From Streptomyces sp. AM 4-1-1 (GTDB taxonomy: Bacteria > Actinomycetota > Actinomycetes > Streptomycetales > Streptomycetaceae), in the NCBI RefSeq assembly GCF_029167625.1, contig NZ_CP119145.1:3844001-3908000 (forward strand): a stretch of DNA of 64,000 nucleotides, given 5' to 3'. Below the pieces are notes generated by a model. It searched no databases, was not told where the DNA came from, and saw nothing but the letters and a program-made list of their open reading frames with translations. Position numbers and translations under genes: made by a program. Of the stretch, positions 21,131 to 29,478 are shown one piece after another. Numbering within the stretch: position 1 is the first letter of the stretch; each line of letters begins with the position of its first letter.

Positions 21131-22348
21131 ATGACCGCGCCGACCTCGCAGCTCGCCCGGACCGGTACCGGTCCGCACGATCCCGCCCCCGCCCCAGCCG
21201 CCCCGCGGTTCGCCCTCCAGCTGACGCTGCTGACCGTCCTCGCGGTGGCCGTCCCCGCCCAGCTGTACCTGGCCATCCCGATGGCCGGGCGCTTCCGGAC
21301 GGTGTTCGGCGTCGACGCCGGCTCGGCGGCCTGGGCCGGGAGTTGCTTCTCCCTGGCCTACGCCCTCGGCTTCCTGCTGTTCGGGGCGCTCGCCGATCGC
21401 GTCGGCCACCGCCCGGTCCTCGTGGCCGGTACGGTGGCGACCGCGCTGACCACCGCCGTCCTCTCCCTCAGCCCCGACTACGGCTGGTTCCTGGCCTTCC
21501 GCACGATGCAGGGAGCCGCGGCGGCCTGCATCGCCCCCGTCGCGCTCGCCTACGTCGCGCGCCATGCGCCGGACGTCCGCCGCTCCCTGGCGCTGTCCGT
21601 ACTGACCACCGGACTGCTCGGTTCCGGCATCGCGGGCCAGGTGCTCGGTCAGACCGTCAGCGACCACGCCTCCTGGCGGACCGCCTTCTGGCCGGCCGCC
21701 GTCCTCTACCTCACGGCCGCGGCCGGGCTCCGTCTGCTGCTGCGCGACCCCGTGACCGACCCGTCGGTCACCGTCGCCTCCACGCTGGCCGTGCTGCGCG
21801 GACTGCTGCGCACCCCACAGGCCGTCGCCGTCTTCGCCTCGGCGCTCACGGTGTTCGGAAGCTTCGTGGCGTTCTACGCCGTACTCGACCGGCAGTTGGA
21901 GGGCGCTCTCGGGATGAGCGGCCGACAGGTGCTCGGCGTCCAGGCGATCGGTGCGGTCGGGCTGCTGGCGGCGCCCGTCGTCCATCGCTTCGCCGCCGCC
22001 CGGGGGCCGCGACGCCTCGCGACGGCGGGATTCCTCACCGCGCTGACGGGTCTGCTCGTGGCGCAGTTCAGGTCCGCGCCGGTCCCGCTGGTCCTCGGCA
22101 GCGTCGTCTTCGTCGCGGGCATCAGCCTGGTCGTCCCCGGCCTGGTCGGGACGCTGCACCGGATCGCACCCCACAGCGCCGGTACGGCGGTCTCCTTCAA
22201 CACCTTCCTGCTGTTCGTCGGCGCGTCGGCGGGACAGCTCGTCGCCGCGCACACCGGCTACCGGACGACGCTGGCGATCCTCGCCGCCGCGGTGCTCCTC
22301 GCGGCCTTCGCCGTGGCCCGAGCCGGCCGGCCGCCCGCCCGCCACTGA
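21131..22348 (+). CDS. MFS transporter
   Basis: This 405-residue membrane protein is read from ATG 21131 with CTGGAGA upstream. The cytoplasmic N-terminus is about 35 residues long. About twelve hydrophobic helices follow. The MFS signature after helix 2 is FGALADRVGHRPVLV, and the second half repeats the topology. Related proteins are drug/arabinose-efflux type DHA exporters. The substrate is unknown; the location between the PfpI/HAD pair and a secreted propeller suggests export of a metabolite or a toxic product. Confidence 0.88.
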   Translation: MTAPTSQLARTGTGPHDPAPAPAAPRFALQLTLLTVLAVAVPAQLYLAIPMAGRFRTVFGVDAGSAAWAGSCFSLAYALGFLLFGALADRVGHRPVLVAGTVATALTTAVLSLSPDYGWFLAFRTMQGAAAACIAPVALAYVARHAPDVRRSLALSVLTTGLLGSGIAGQVLGQTVSDHASWRTAFWPAAVLYLTAAAGLRLLLRDPVTDPSVTVASTLAVLRGLLRTPQAVAVFASALTVFGSFVAFYAVLDRQLEGALGMSGRQVLGVQAIGAVGLLAAPVVHRFAAARGPRRLATAGFLTALTGLLVAQFRSAPVPLVLGSVVFVAGISLVVPGLVGTLHRIAPHSAGTAVSFNTFLLFVGASAGQLVAAHTGYRTTLAILAAAVLLAAFAVARAGRPPARH

Positions 22349-22501
22349 CCGACCACTCATCTGTGACGCGCGTCAGCTCCCGGAACCGCTACTCCCATCG
22401 GCTCCCGGAACCCTCGGGCCCGTCGGAACTCCCGGGTCCCCTCGCAACTCGTCGCAGCCCCTCGCAACTCATCGCCATCGGAACCCCTCGGAGGTCACAC
22501 C

Positions 22502-23464
22502 ATGCGTACGCGTCGTATCGTCCCGCTGCTCGTCACTCTTCCCCTCGCCCTGACCGCTGCCCTGAGCGCTCCCGCCCAGGCGTTTCCGGGGGCCCGGTCG
22601 CACCACCGCCCCGCCCACCTCACGCACCTGGACCTCGCGAGCGGTCAGCAGCCCGAGAACCTGGCCCCGCTGCCGGACGGCTCCGTGGCCGTCACCTTCG
22701 CGCTGACCGGTCAGGTGGCCGAGATCTCCCGCACCGGCCGGGTCCGGGTGCTCGCCCGGCTGCCCGTACCCACCGACGGTGACACACCCGTCCTGCACAG
22801 CAAGGTCTTCGCGGCGGGCATCGACCGTACCGACGACGGCACCCTCTACGTCGCGGTGAGTACGGGCACCTCGTCCGGCACCGGGATCTGGCGCGTCCGG
22901 GAGCACCGGCCCCCGACCCGCGTCGCGGCGCTGCCCGCCGACAGCCTGCTCAACGGGCTCGCCGTCGACGAGCGACGCGGCCGGATCTACGTGGCGGACT
23001 CGACCGGCTCCACGATCTGGACCGTACCGCTGCGAGGCGGGACGCCGACCCGGTGGCTGCGGGACGCGGCGCTCGCGCCGGAGAGCGGATTCCTCGGGGC
23101 GAACGGGCTGAAGCTGCACGACGGAGCGGTATGGGTGTCCAATCTGGACGCCGGGACCCTGCTGCGGGTGCCGGTGCGCGCGGACGGCCGGGCGGGAGCC
23201 GCCAGGGAGGTCCTGCGCGGACTGGGCTCGGTGGACGACTTCGCCTTCACCGGCCGCGGCGACGAACTGCTCGCGACCGACATCAAGGCCGACACGCTGA
23301 CGAGAATCGTGCCCGGGAAGTCGCGCACCACCGTGCTGAACAGCGCCGACGGCCTGTCCGGGCCCACCGCCGTCGCACTGCGAGGGCGTCGGATCGTGGT
23401 CACCAGCGCCGCCTACTTCACCGCCCACGACCCCAATGTCCTCAGCGTCCCGCTCGCCCGCTGA
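22502..23464 (+). CDS. secreted SMP-30/NHL-like beta-propeller protein
   Basis: This 320-residue protein has a Sec signal peptide (MRTRRIVPLLVTLPLALTAA, cleavage after AQA near residue 27). The mature part repeats propeller blades: ENLAPLPDGSVAVTF, AAGIDRTDDGTLYVAV, LNGLAVDERRGRIYVADSTG, GANGLKLHDGAVWVSN and TAVALRGRRIVVTSA. It is similar to SMP-30/gluconolactonase and superoxide-dismutase-adjacent propellers. Gluconolactonase activity is possible but unproven, and secretion argues against acting on the product of the adjacent Zwf. The gene ends 18 nt before zwf and may be in the same operon. Confidence 0.8.
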   Translation: MRTRRIVPLLVTLPLALTAALSAPAQAFPGARSHHRPAHLTHLDLASGQQPENLAPLPDGSVAVTFALTGQVAEISRTGRVRVLARLPVPTDGDTPVLHSKVFAAGIDRTDDGTLYVAVSTGTSSGTGIWRVREHRPPTRVAALPADSLLNGLAVDERRGRIYVADSTGSTIWTVPLRGGTPTRWLRDAALAPESGFLGANGLKLHDGAVWVSNLDAGTLLRVPVRADGRAGAAREVLRGLGSVDDFAFTGRGDELLATDIKADTLTRIVPGKSRTTVLNSADGLSGPTAVALRGRRIVVTSAAYFTAHDPNVLSVPLAR

Positions 23465-23482
23465 CATCGAGCCCCGAGGGAT

Positions 23483-25087
23483 GTGAGAGCTGTGCGTTCG
23501 CTACCGGATCAGGACGGACCCCCGGAACGGGAACAGGAACACGCCGCGAGGGACCGACAGGACCGACAAGGACGGCGGGACCGACAGGACCGACGGGACC
23601 GGGAGAAACGCCGGTTGTCGCGGATCGCGGGGCCCTCGGGCCTGGTCGTCTTCGGCGTCACGGGTGACCTGTCCCGCAAGAAGCTGGTGCCCGCCGTGTA
23701 CGACCTGGCCAACCGGGGACTGCTGCCACCGGGCTTCGCGCTCACCGGCTTCGCCCGGCCCCGCTGGGAGGGCGAGAACTTCGCCGACGTCCTCCACGAG
23801 TCGGCCGCGCGGCATGCGCGTACCCCCTTCCGCGAGGACGTCTGGCAACAGCTCCGGCAGGAAATGAGGTTCGTCCAGGGGGACTTCGCGGACGACGACG
23901 CGTTCGAGCTGCTGGCCAAGGAGGTCGGCGCGCGGGACGGAACCCGCGGCAACCACGCCTTCTACCTCTCCGTACCGCCGAAGTGCTTCGCCACCGTCGT
24001 ACGGCAGTTGAAGAAGCACGGGCTGGCCGATCCGCCCGAGGGCGCCTGGCGGCGCGCGGTCGTCGAGAAGCCGTTCGGCCACGACCTGGAGTCGGCCCGC
24101 GAGTTGAACGCCACCGTCCTCGACGCGTTCGCACCCGACGCGGTGTTCCGGGTCGACCACTACCTGGGCAAGGAGACGGTCCAGAACATCCTGGCGCTGC
24201 GGTTCGCCAACACGATGTTCGAGCCGGTCTGGAACAGGTCGTACGTCGACCACGTCCAGATCACCATGGCCGAGGACATCGGCATCGGCGGCCGGGCCGG
24301 CTACTACGACGGCATCGGCGCCGCCCGGGACGTCATCCAGAACCACCTCCTCCAACTGCTCGCGCTCACCGCCATGGAGGAACCGGGCTCCTTCACGGCC
24401 GAGGCACTGGCCGCCGAGAAGAGCAAGGTCCTGGCCGCCGTCGAACTGCCCGCTGACCTCTCCGCCCATACCGTGCGCGGCCAGTACGCGGCGGGCTGGC
24501 AGGGCGGTGAGAGGGTGCCGGGCTACCGCCAGGAGGACGGCATCGACCCCGGCTCCACGACCGACACGTACGCCGCGATCAAGGTCGGTGTCCGCAACCG
24601 CCGTTGGGCGGGCGTCCCCTTCTACCTGCGCGCCGGCAAGCGCCTCGGCCGCCGGGTCACCGAGATCGCGGTGGTCCTCGGACGCGTCCCGCACTCACTC
24701 TTCGGCCGTACGGCGACCGACGCGCTCGGCCGGAACGCGATCGTCATCCGCGTCCAGCCCGACGAGGGCGTCACCGTCCGCCTCGGCGCCAAGGTGCCCG
24801 GCACCTCGATGGAGATCCGCGACGTGTCGATGGACTTCGCGTACGACGGGTCCTTCACCGAGTCCAGCCCCGAGGCGTACGAGCGACTGATCCTCGATGT
24901 GCTCCTGGGCGACGCCGGCCTCTTCCCCCGCACCGAGGAGGTCGAGCTCTGCTGGCGGATTCTCGACCCGATCGAGCGGCACTGGAGGGACAACGGCACG
25001 GTCGTCCCCTATCCGGCGGGCACCTGGGGTCCGGTCGAGGCGGACACGATGCTCGCACGTGACGGACGGAGCTGGCGCAGACCATGA
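23483..25087 (+). CDS. zwf: glucose-6-phosphate 1-dehydrogenase
   Basis: This 534-residue enzyme oxidises glucose 6-phosphate to 6-phosphogluconolactone with NADP+ reduction. The coenzyme loop is VVFGVTGDLSRKKLVPA near residue 55. The active-site block RVDHYLGKETVQN carries the catalytic His. EKPFGHD and LRAGKRL are also conserved. The start is GTG 23483 or GTG 23492. About 45 residues before the Rossmann domain are an unusual charged repeat (DRQ/DRR units). It overlaps opcA by 4 nt (ATGA). This is a zwf-opcA pair without the transaldolase/transketolase neighbours usual in streptomycetes, so it is probably a second copy. Confidence 0.95.
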   Translation: MRAVRSLPDQDGPPEREQEHAARDRQDRQGRRDRQDRRDREKRRLSRIAGPSGLVVFGVTGDLSRKKLVPAVYDLANRGLLPPGFALTGFARPRWEGENFADVLHESAARHARTPFREDVWQQLRQEMRFVQGDFADDDAFELLAKEVGARDGTRGNHAFYLSVPPKCFATVVRQLKKHGLADPPEGAWRRAVVEKPFGHDLESARELNATVLDAFAPDAVFRVDHYLGKETVQNILALRFANTMFEPVWNRSYVDHVQITMAEDIGIGGRAGYYDGIGAARDVIQNHLLQLLALTAMEEPGSFTAEALAAEKSKVLAAVELPADLSAHTVRGQYAAGWQGGERVPGYRQEDGIDPGSTTDTYAAIKVGVRNRRWAGVPFYLRAGKRLGRRVTEIAVVLGRVPHSLFGRTATDALGRNAIVIRVQPDEGVTVRLGAKVPGTSMEIRDVSMDFAYDGSFTESSPEAYERLILDVLLGDAGLFPRTEEVELCWRILDPIERHWRDNGTVVPYPAGTWGPVEADTMLARDGRSWRRP

Positions 25088-26043
25088 GGACCGACCTCAC
25101 GGGGACCACCTCCCAACAGATAGACAGGACGCTGGCACGGGGTCGCCGGGCGGTCGGCGCCCCGGCCACCGGCCTGGCGTTCACCCTCGTCGTCGTCACC
25201 GACGAGGAGAACGCGCGCGACGCCATGAAGGACGTCGGCACGGCGTTCCGGGACGTTCCGGCGCGGACGCTGGCCGTCCTGCCGGGACCGGAGACCGGCG
25301 CCCCCCGGTTCGACGCCCGCGTCCGGGTGGCGGGCCGGTCGGAGAGCGTCGTGCTCCGGCTCCACGGGGAACTGGCCCGGCACGCCGACACGGTGCTGCT
25401 CCCGCTCCTCCCGCCGGACACCCCGCTGCTGGTGTGGTGGCCGGGTGAGGCACCGGGCGCGCCCGCGGCCACCCCGGTGGGCCGCCTCGCCGATCGCCGC
25501 ATCGTCGACACCGCCGCCCACCGCGCGCCACGGACCGCGTTGAGCCACCGGGCCGCGCTGCACACCACGGGTGACGCCGATCTGGCGTGGACACGTACGG
25601 CGTGGTGGCGGGCCACGCTCTCGTCGCTCCTGGAACCCCCGCCGGACGCGGGGCGCGGAGCCGGACGGGCTGCGGTGCCCGGGGCCCCGTACCCGTCCGC
25701 CCGGGTGTGGCACGCAGGCGCCTACGACCCGTCGGCGGAACTGCTGGCCCACTGGCTCTCGCTCCGGTCCGGCGGACCGGTGGAGCGCGTCGGCGGGCGG
25801 GGGACGGGGGGCGTCACCGCTGTGGAGGTGCCCGGCCGCCCCGGTACGGTCACCGTCGACGTGGGCCGGGGCGGCGGGCTCGCGCGGGTGCGCACCGCGA
25901 CGGGAGCGACGCATCACGTGGCCTTCCGGCGTCCGACCCGCGCCCGACTGCTGAGAGAAGAGGCGGGGTGTGCCCGCGCCGACCTCGCGTACGTGAACGC
26001 CCTTTCCGTAACGCGTGATTCAGACAATGTGGAGGCGGCATGA
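25084..26043 (+). CDS. opcA: glucose-6-phosphate dehydrogenase assembly protein OpcA
   Basis: This 319-residue protein is coupled to zwf by ATGA. Family features are the N-terminal ATGLAFTLVVVTDEENA, LLPLLPPDTPLLVWWPGEAP, and the LADRRIVDTA and AWTRTAWWRATLSSLLEPP blocks. OpcA is needed for assembly or redox activation of actinobacterial/cyanobacterial G6PDH. The stop overlaps the next gene, again by ATGA, giving a three-gene coupled operon. Confidence 0.92.
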   Translation: MRTDLTGTTSQQIDRTLARGRRAVGAPATGLAFTLVVVTDEENARDAMKDVGTAFRDVPARTLAVLPGPETGAPRFDARVRVAGRSESVVLRLHGELARHADTVLLPLLPPDTPLLVWWPGEAPGAPAATPVGRLADRRIVDTAAHRAPRTALSHRAALHTTGDADLAWTRTAWWRATLSSLLEPPPDAGRGAGRAAVPGAPYPSARVWHAGAYDPSAELLAHWLSLRSGGPVERVGGRGTGGVTAVEVPGRPGTVTVDVGRGGGLARVRTATGATHHVAFRRPTRARLLREEAGCARADLAYVNALSVTRDSDNVEAA

Positions 26044-26726
26044 AGCCCACTGCTCGCGGGACGGTCCTGTCCGTACTGACCGGCCACGGTTCCATGGGCC
26101 CGGCCGGGCGCCCCACGGGCTTCCATTTGGGCGAGACAATCGAGCCCTGGGAGATCCTGCGGCGGGCGGGCCACCGGGTGGAGTTCGTCTCGGTCGGGGG
26201 TGGCCGGCCCCCGATGATCGGACACGATTCAACCAATGAGGCGCACACCGCATTTCTCTCCCATCCGGAAGGGGGAGCGTTGATCGATGCGGCTCCCCGC
26301 CCGGAGGAAGTCGACCCCGGGGATTACGACGCCGTCTACTTCGTCGGCGGGCACGGGACGATGTGGGATTTCCGGGGGCACCCGGCCCTGGAGAAGATCG
26401 GCCGGACGGTGTACGAGAGCGGGGGAGTGGTCGCCGCGATCTGTCACGGCCCCGCCGCGCTCGTCGATCTGCGGCTGAGCACGGGACGTCACCTGGTGGA
26501 CGGCCACCGGCTCACCGCCTTCTCGGACGAGGGCGAGGCGGCCCGCGGTCTGGACACCGTGGTGCCGTTCTCGTTGCAGCGCGCCCTGGAGGAGCGAGGC
26601 GCGGCGTACAGCTGCGCGCCCGACCGGGAGCCCCATGTGGTGGTCAGCGGACGTCTCGTCACCGGCCAGAACCCGGCGTCGGCGGCCGGGATGGCCAGGG
26701 CGGTCGCGGAACTGCTCGGTTCCTGA
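26040..26726 (+). CDS. DJ-1/PfpI protein, Hsp31/glyoxalase III-like (paralogue A)
   Basis: This 228-residue protein is translationally coupled to opcA. It shows TGHGSMGPAGRPTGFHLGE, the nucleophile elbow VAAICHGPAAL (Cys near 132), VYFVGGHGTMWDF and the C-terminal VTGQNPASAAGMA. These are hallmarks of the Hsp31/glyoxalase III-like subgroup, which converts methylglyoxal to lactate without cofactors. Membership of an operon with G6PDH and OpcA suggests a carbonyl/oxidative stress role. Two further paralogues are encoded within 3 kb. Confidence 0.88.
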   Translation: MKPTARGTVLSVLTGHGSMGPAGRPTGFHLGETIEPWEILRRAGHRVEFVSVGGGRPPMIGHDSTNEAHTAFLSHPEGGALIDAAPRPEEVDPGDYDAVYFVGGHGTMWDFRGHPALEKIGRTVYESGGVVAAICHGPAALVDLRLSTGRHLVDGHRLTAFSDEGEAARGLDTVVPFSLQRALEERGAAYSCAPDREPHVVVSGRLVTGQNPASAAGMARAVAELLGS

Positions 26727-26736
26727 GAACCGGCGG

Positions 26737-26768
26737 GGGCCCAGGGGGACGGAGATCCCCCTGGGCCC
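26737..26768 (+). terminator. hairpin terminator of the zwf-opcA-Hsp31 operon
   Basis: 13-bp perfect arms (26737-26749 and 26756-26768), a 6-nt loop and a following TTT lie 10 nt past the stop. The rest of 26769-27004 is GC-rich with no supported gene. Confidence 0.88.
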
Positions 26769-27004
26769 TTTCGCGTACCGGCGTCCTCCGGGCGCTCCGC
26801 GTACCGGCAGCGTCCTCCCGGCGATTCCCGCGTCCTCCGGGCGGTCCTCCGGCGCTCCTCCTGGTGTGCTCCCGGTGGTCCTCCCGGGGTCCTCTCCGAG
26901 GCGGACCGCGCGTCCGTCCATCCGGACCGCCTCGGCGGCATCCGGCTCCCGGGGTGCGCCCGGGGTGTCGCCCGGGGTGCCTTGGGGCACTCGCTCGTGA
27001 GGCG

Positions 27005-27301
27005 TCAGACCGCTCGAAGCGTCCCGTAACGACCGACGTGCCGCTTCACCAGAAGCGGCACCACCCGCTCCAGGACCAGTTCGCGGTAGTGGGCCGATGC
27101 CTTGTGGTGTGCCAGGGCATCCGCGTCCGAATACTCCTCGAAGAGTGCGAATTCGCGGCCGTTCTCAAGTGACCTGAACGACCGGTATGCCAGACATCCG
27201 GGCTCCGCGAGACTTTTTTCCGTAATTTCGGCCAGGAATCGCTCTATGTCTTCTTCCCGGCCCTCGCGTGCGGTCCAGTGCGCCATGACAGTAATCGACA
27301 T
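27005..27301 (-). CDS. antibiotic-biosynthesis-monooxygenase (ABM) domain protein
   Basis: This 98-residue protein is read from ATG 27301 with CCGGAGG seven nt upstream. The dimeric alpha/beta ferredoxin-like ABM fold is indicated by SITVMAHWTAREGREEDIERFL, EPGCLAYRSFRSLENGREFALFEEYSD and ALAHHKASAHYRELV. Members are quinone-forming monooxygenases or act in stress detoxification (YgiN type). Its place between Hsp31 paralogues suggests the latter. Confidence 0.88.
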   Translation of the reverse strand: MSITVMAHWTAREGREEDIERFLAEITEKSLAEPGCLAYRSFRSLENGREFALFEEYSDADALAHHKASAHYRELVLERVVPLLVKRHVGRYGTLRAV

Positions 27302-27474
27302 GATAAACCTCCGGAGTGCTATTGCTCGGATACTCGGATCAATCATCCGTATCTTCGTGCCGCTCAAGGAGAACACCGGAAGCAGGTCCCGAACAAATAG
27401 AATACGACGTTGCCCGAATAAGAATCCCTATCGCCTGTGAACGGTCGGTGGGCAGAGGTCGGCGGGGGCAGGGG

Positions 27475-27522
27475 CAGCAGGGACAGGGACAGGGACAGGG
27501 ACAGGGGCAGGGGCAGGGGCAG
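27475..27522. repeat. short tandem repeat (GGGACA/GGGGCA)n
   Basis: About eight imperfect hexamer copies lie between the ABM promoter region and the stop of the minus-strand DJ-1 gene. It is a simple-sequence tract with no gene. Confidence 0.8.
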
Positions 27523-27526
27523 GCGG

Positions 27527-28297
27527 TCACCGGGCCCCCGGGGGCCCCGAAGCAGCCGAAGCCACCGAAGCCGCCGGGGCCGTGCGCCGGAGCCAGTGCC
27601 GCGGCAGCGGCCGGCCGTCGGCCAGTTCGACGCCCTTCTGGGCGAGAGCGGCGCTCGACGCCGGGTTCTGGCCCGTGATGAGCGCCCCGTCGGTGACCAC
27701 ATGGCGGCGGAACGGCTCCCCCGCCTCGTAGTGGGCGCCCCGCTCGGTCAGGGCCTCGCCGAGGAAGTACGGGACCACCTCGTCCAGTCCGACGGCCCGC
27801 TCCTCCTCCTGGGTGAACGCCGTCACCCGGTGCCCGGCCACCAGCGGCGTGCCGTCCGGGGCCGGTACGTCGAGCAGCGCGCCCACCCCGTGGCACACGG
27901 CGGCGATCACGGCGAAGTCCCGTCCGGCCCAGTAGTCACCGAGGAAACGGATGAGGCGTTCGTCGCCGGGCAGATCCATGATCGCCCCATGACCTCCGGC
28001 GACGAAGACGACGCCGTAGTCCGCGGGGGAGAGCTGGTCCGGGGTGCGCGCCCGGTCCAGCCGGTCCTGCACCGTCGGGTCCTCCAGGAACATCCGCTGG
28101 GGCGGGTCCGACCGGTCGACCCCGCCCATCGGGGGCCGGCCCGCGCGGGTGCTGGCGAACTCGAAGTCCCATCCCGCGGCCAGCAGCGCCCGCCACGGAT
28201 ATGCGGCTTCGGGCAGCCAGAAGCCTGCGGATCTGCCGTTGGGAAGGCGCTCGGTGCTGCTGAGGACGATGAGCCCATTGGGGGGGTGTGCAGGCAC
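27527..28297 (-). CDS. DJ-1/PfpI protein, Hsp31/glyoxalase III-like (paralogue B)
   Basis: This 256-residue protein starts at GTG 28297 with AAGG five nt upstream. It shares the subgroup motifs: RSAGFWLPEAAYPW, VFVAGGHGAIMDL, VIAAVCHGVGALL (Cys near 135) and ITGQNPASSAALA. Compared with the two neighbours it has a 25-residue Ala/Pro/Ser-rich C-terminal tail. It is divergent from the third paralogue. Confidence 0.87.
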   Translation of the reverse strand: MPAHPPNGLIVLSSTERLPNGRSAGFWLPEAAYPWRALLAAGWDFEFASTRAGRPPMGGVDRSDPPQRMFLEDPTVQDRLDRARTPDQLSPADYGVVFVAGGHGAIMDLPGDERLIRFLGDYWAGRDFAVIAAVCHGVGALLDVPAPDGTPLVAGHRVTAFTQEEERAVGLDEVVPYFLGEALTERGAHYEAGEPFRRHVVTDGALITGQNPASSAALAQKGVELADGRPLPRHWLRRTAPAASVASAASGPPGAR

Positions 28298-28603
28298 TTT
28301 AGCCTTACTTTCATCAGGGGGTGGCCGTATTCATTCGATCGGTGACACGCGGCAGTAACACGAAGAAGCACCATAACTCATTGCGCGATTCCTGCCCCAG
28401 AGGCAAACGGCTAATCGTGACGGGCTATAGGGCTGCTTATACGGGGCATGAATTCGTCTATTTGCCGGTCCGGGCGGGTGGTCCTAGATTTCTTGGTGTC
28501 CGGGCCGCCGACGCGGCACCTGCCACCGGACGACCCGTCCCGGCCCCGAGCACGGCCCGGCGGGTGTGGTGAAGCCATCCGTGACCCCTCGGGAGATCCC
28601 GCC
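28298..28603. promoter_or_regulatory. divergent promoter region between two Hsp31-like genes
   Basis: This is 306 bp of comparatively AT-rich sequence (28320-28480) between oppositely oriented genes. Promoters for both directions are expected. I could not assign a specific operator. A GGGAGA ribosome-binding site for the right-hand gene lies at its end. Confidence 0.4.
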
Positions 28604-29281
28604 ATGCCGAAGAAGATCCTTTTCGCCCTCACCAGCCATGACTCGCTCGGTTCCACCGGGCGAAGGACCGGTTTCTACGTGCCAGAGGTCGCCCATCCCG
28701 CGGCCGTCTTCCGGAAGGCCGGTTACGCACTCGACTACGTCTCGGTCCGGGGCGGCGCCGCCCCGCAGGACGGCATCAACCCCGATGACGGCGTCGTCGC
28801 CGACTTCCTCGCCGACCCCGCGACCCAGGACGCGCTGGCCACGACCGTCACCGCGAAGGAGGTCGACGCCGAGGAGTACGACGCGATCTACTTCGCCGGT
28901 GGCCACGGCACCATGTGGGACTTCCCGGAGGCCGAAGACCTCGCCTCGCTCACGGCGGCGATCTACGAGCGCGGTGGCACGGTCGCCGCGGTCTGCCACG
29001 GCCCCGCCGGTCTGGTGAACGTGAAGCTCGCCGACGGTTCGTATCTGGTGGAGGGCAAGCAGGTGTCGGCCTTCACCAATGAGGAGGAGGCCGCGGTGGG
29101 CCTCACCGATGTCGTGCCGTTCCTGCTGGAGAGCACCCTCGCCGAACGCGGCGCGAAGATCACCAAGACCGGCAACTTCGCCGAGCACGCCGTCGCCGAC
29201 CAGCGGCTGGTGACGGGCCAGAACCCCGCTTCCGCCGCCCGCGTGGCCGAACTGGTCGTCGAGCAGCTGACCACCCGCTGA
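28604..29281 (+). CDS. DJ-1/PfpI protein, Hsp31/glyoxalase III-like (paralogue C)
   Basis: This 225-residue protein is read from ATG 28604. It shows LTSHDSLGSTGRRTGFYVPE, IYFAGGHGTMWDF, VAAVCHGPAGL (Cys near 132), VSAFTNEEEAAVGL and VTGQNPASAARVA. It is closer in length and motif to paralogue A than to B. It is probably a cytosolic glyoxalase III/chaperone-type stress protein. It is the last chromosomal gene before the repeat array that is interrupted by the mobile element. Confidence 0.88.
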   Translation: MPKKILFALTSHDSLGSTGRRTGFYVPEVAHPAAVFRKAGYALDYVSVRGGAAPQDGINPDDGVVADFLADPATQDALATTVTAKEVDAEEYDAIYFAGGHGTMWDFPEAEDLASLTAAIYERGGTVAAVCHGPAGLVNVKLADGSYLVEGKQVSAFTNEEEAAVGLTDVVPFLLESTLAERGAKITKTGNFAEHAVADQRLVTGQNPASAARVAELVVEQLTTR

Positions 29282-29360
29282 CCCACAGCCCTCGCCGAAC
29301 CGCACCAGACGTCCGGGTGCCCGCCGACGCGAACCGGCGGGAACCCGTACGCCCGGTCCT

Positions 29361-29440
29361 GACGGGACCGGCGAGCACCCCGTACATCTGACCCCGACGG
29401 GACCTGCGGGCATCCGCGCGTCTACGTCTGATCCTGACGG
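29361..29440 (+). repeat. left part of a tandem ~40-bp repeat array
   Basis: Unit A (29361-29395, diverged) and unit B (29396-29435) begin GACGGGACC. A third unit begins GACGG at 29436-29440 and is cut off there. The rest of that unit resumes at 42282, so the array is split by the element at 29441-42281. Confidence 0.88.
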
Positions 29441-29444
29441 TCGT

Positions 29445-29478
29445 CTTCCCTGTTGGATCGACGTGTTGAAGCGGATCG
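29445..29478 (+). repeat. left terminal inverted repeat of the element
   Basis: It begins CTTCCCTGT and ends with CGTGTTGAAGCGGATCG. The inner part contains the GTG start of the first recombinase gene. Its inverse counterpart is at 42247-42281. Confidence 0.7.

Noticed and set aside
18409..23464. The cupin-to-propeller region as a known natural-product biosynthetic cluster
   Set aside because: No NRPS, PKS, terpene or RiPP core enzyme is present; gene content is too generic to name a product.
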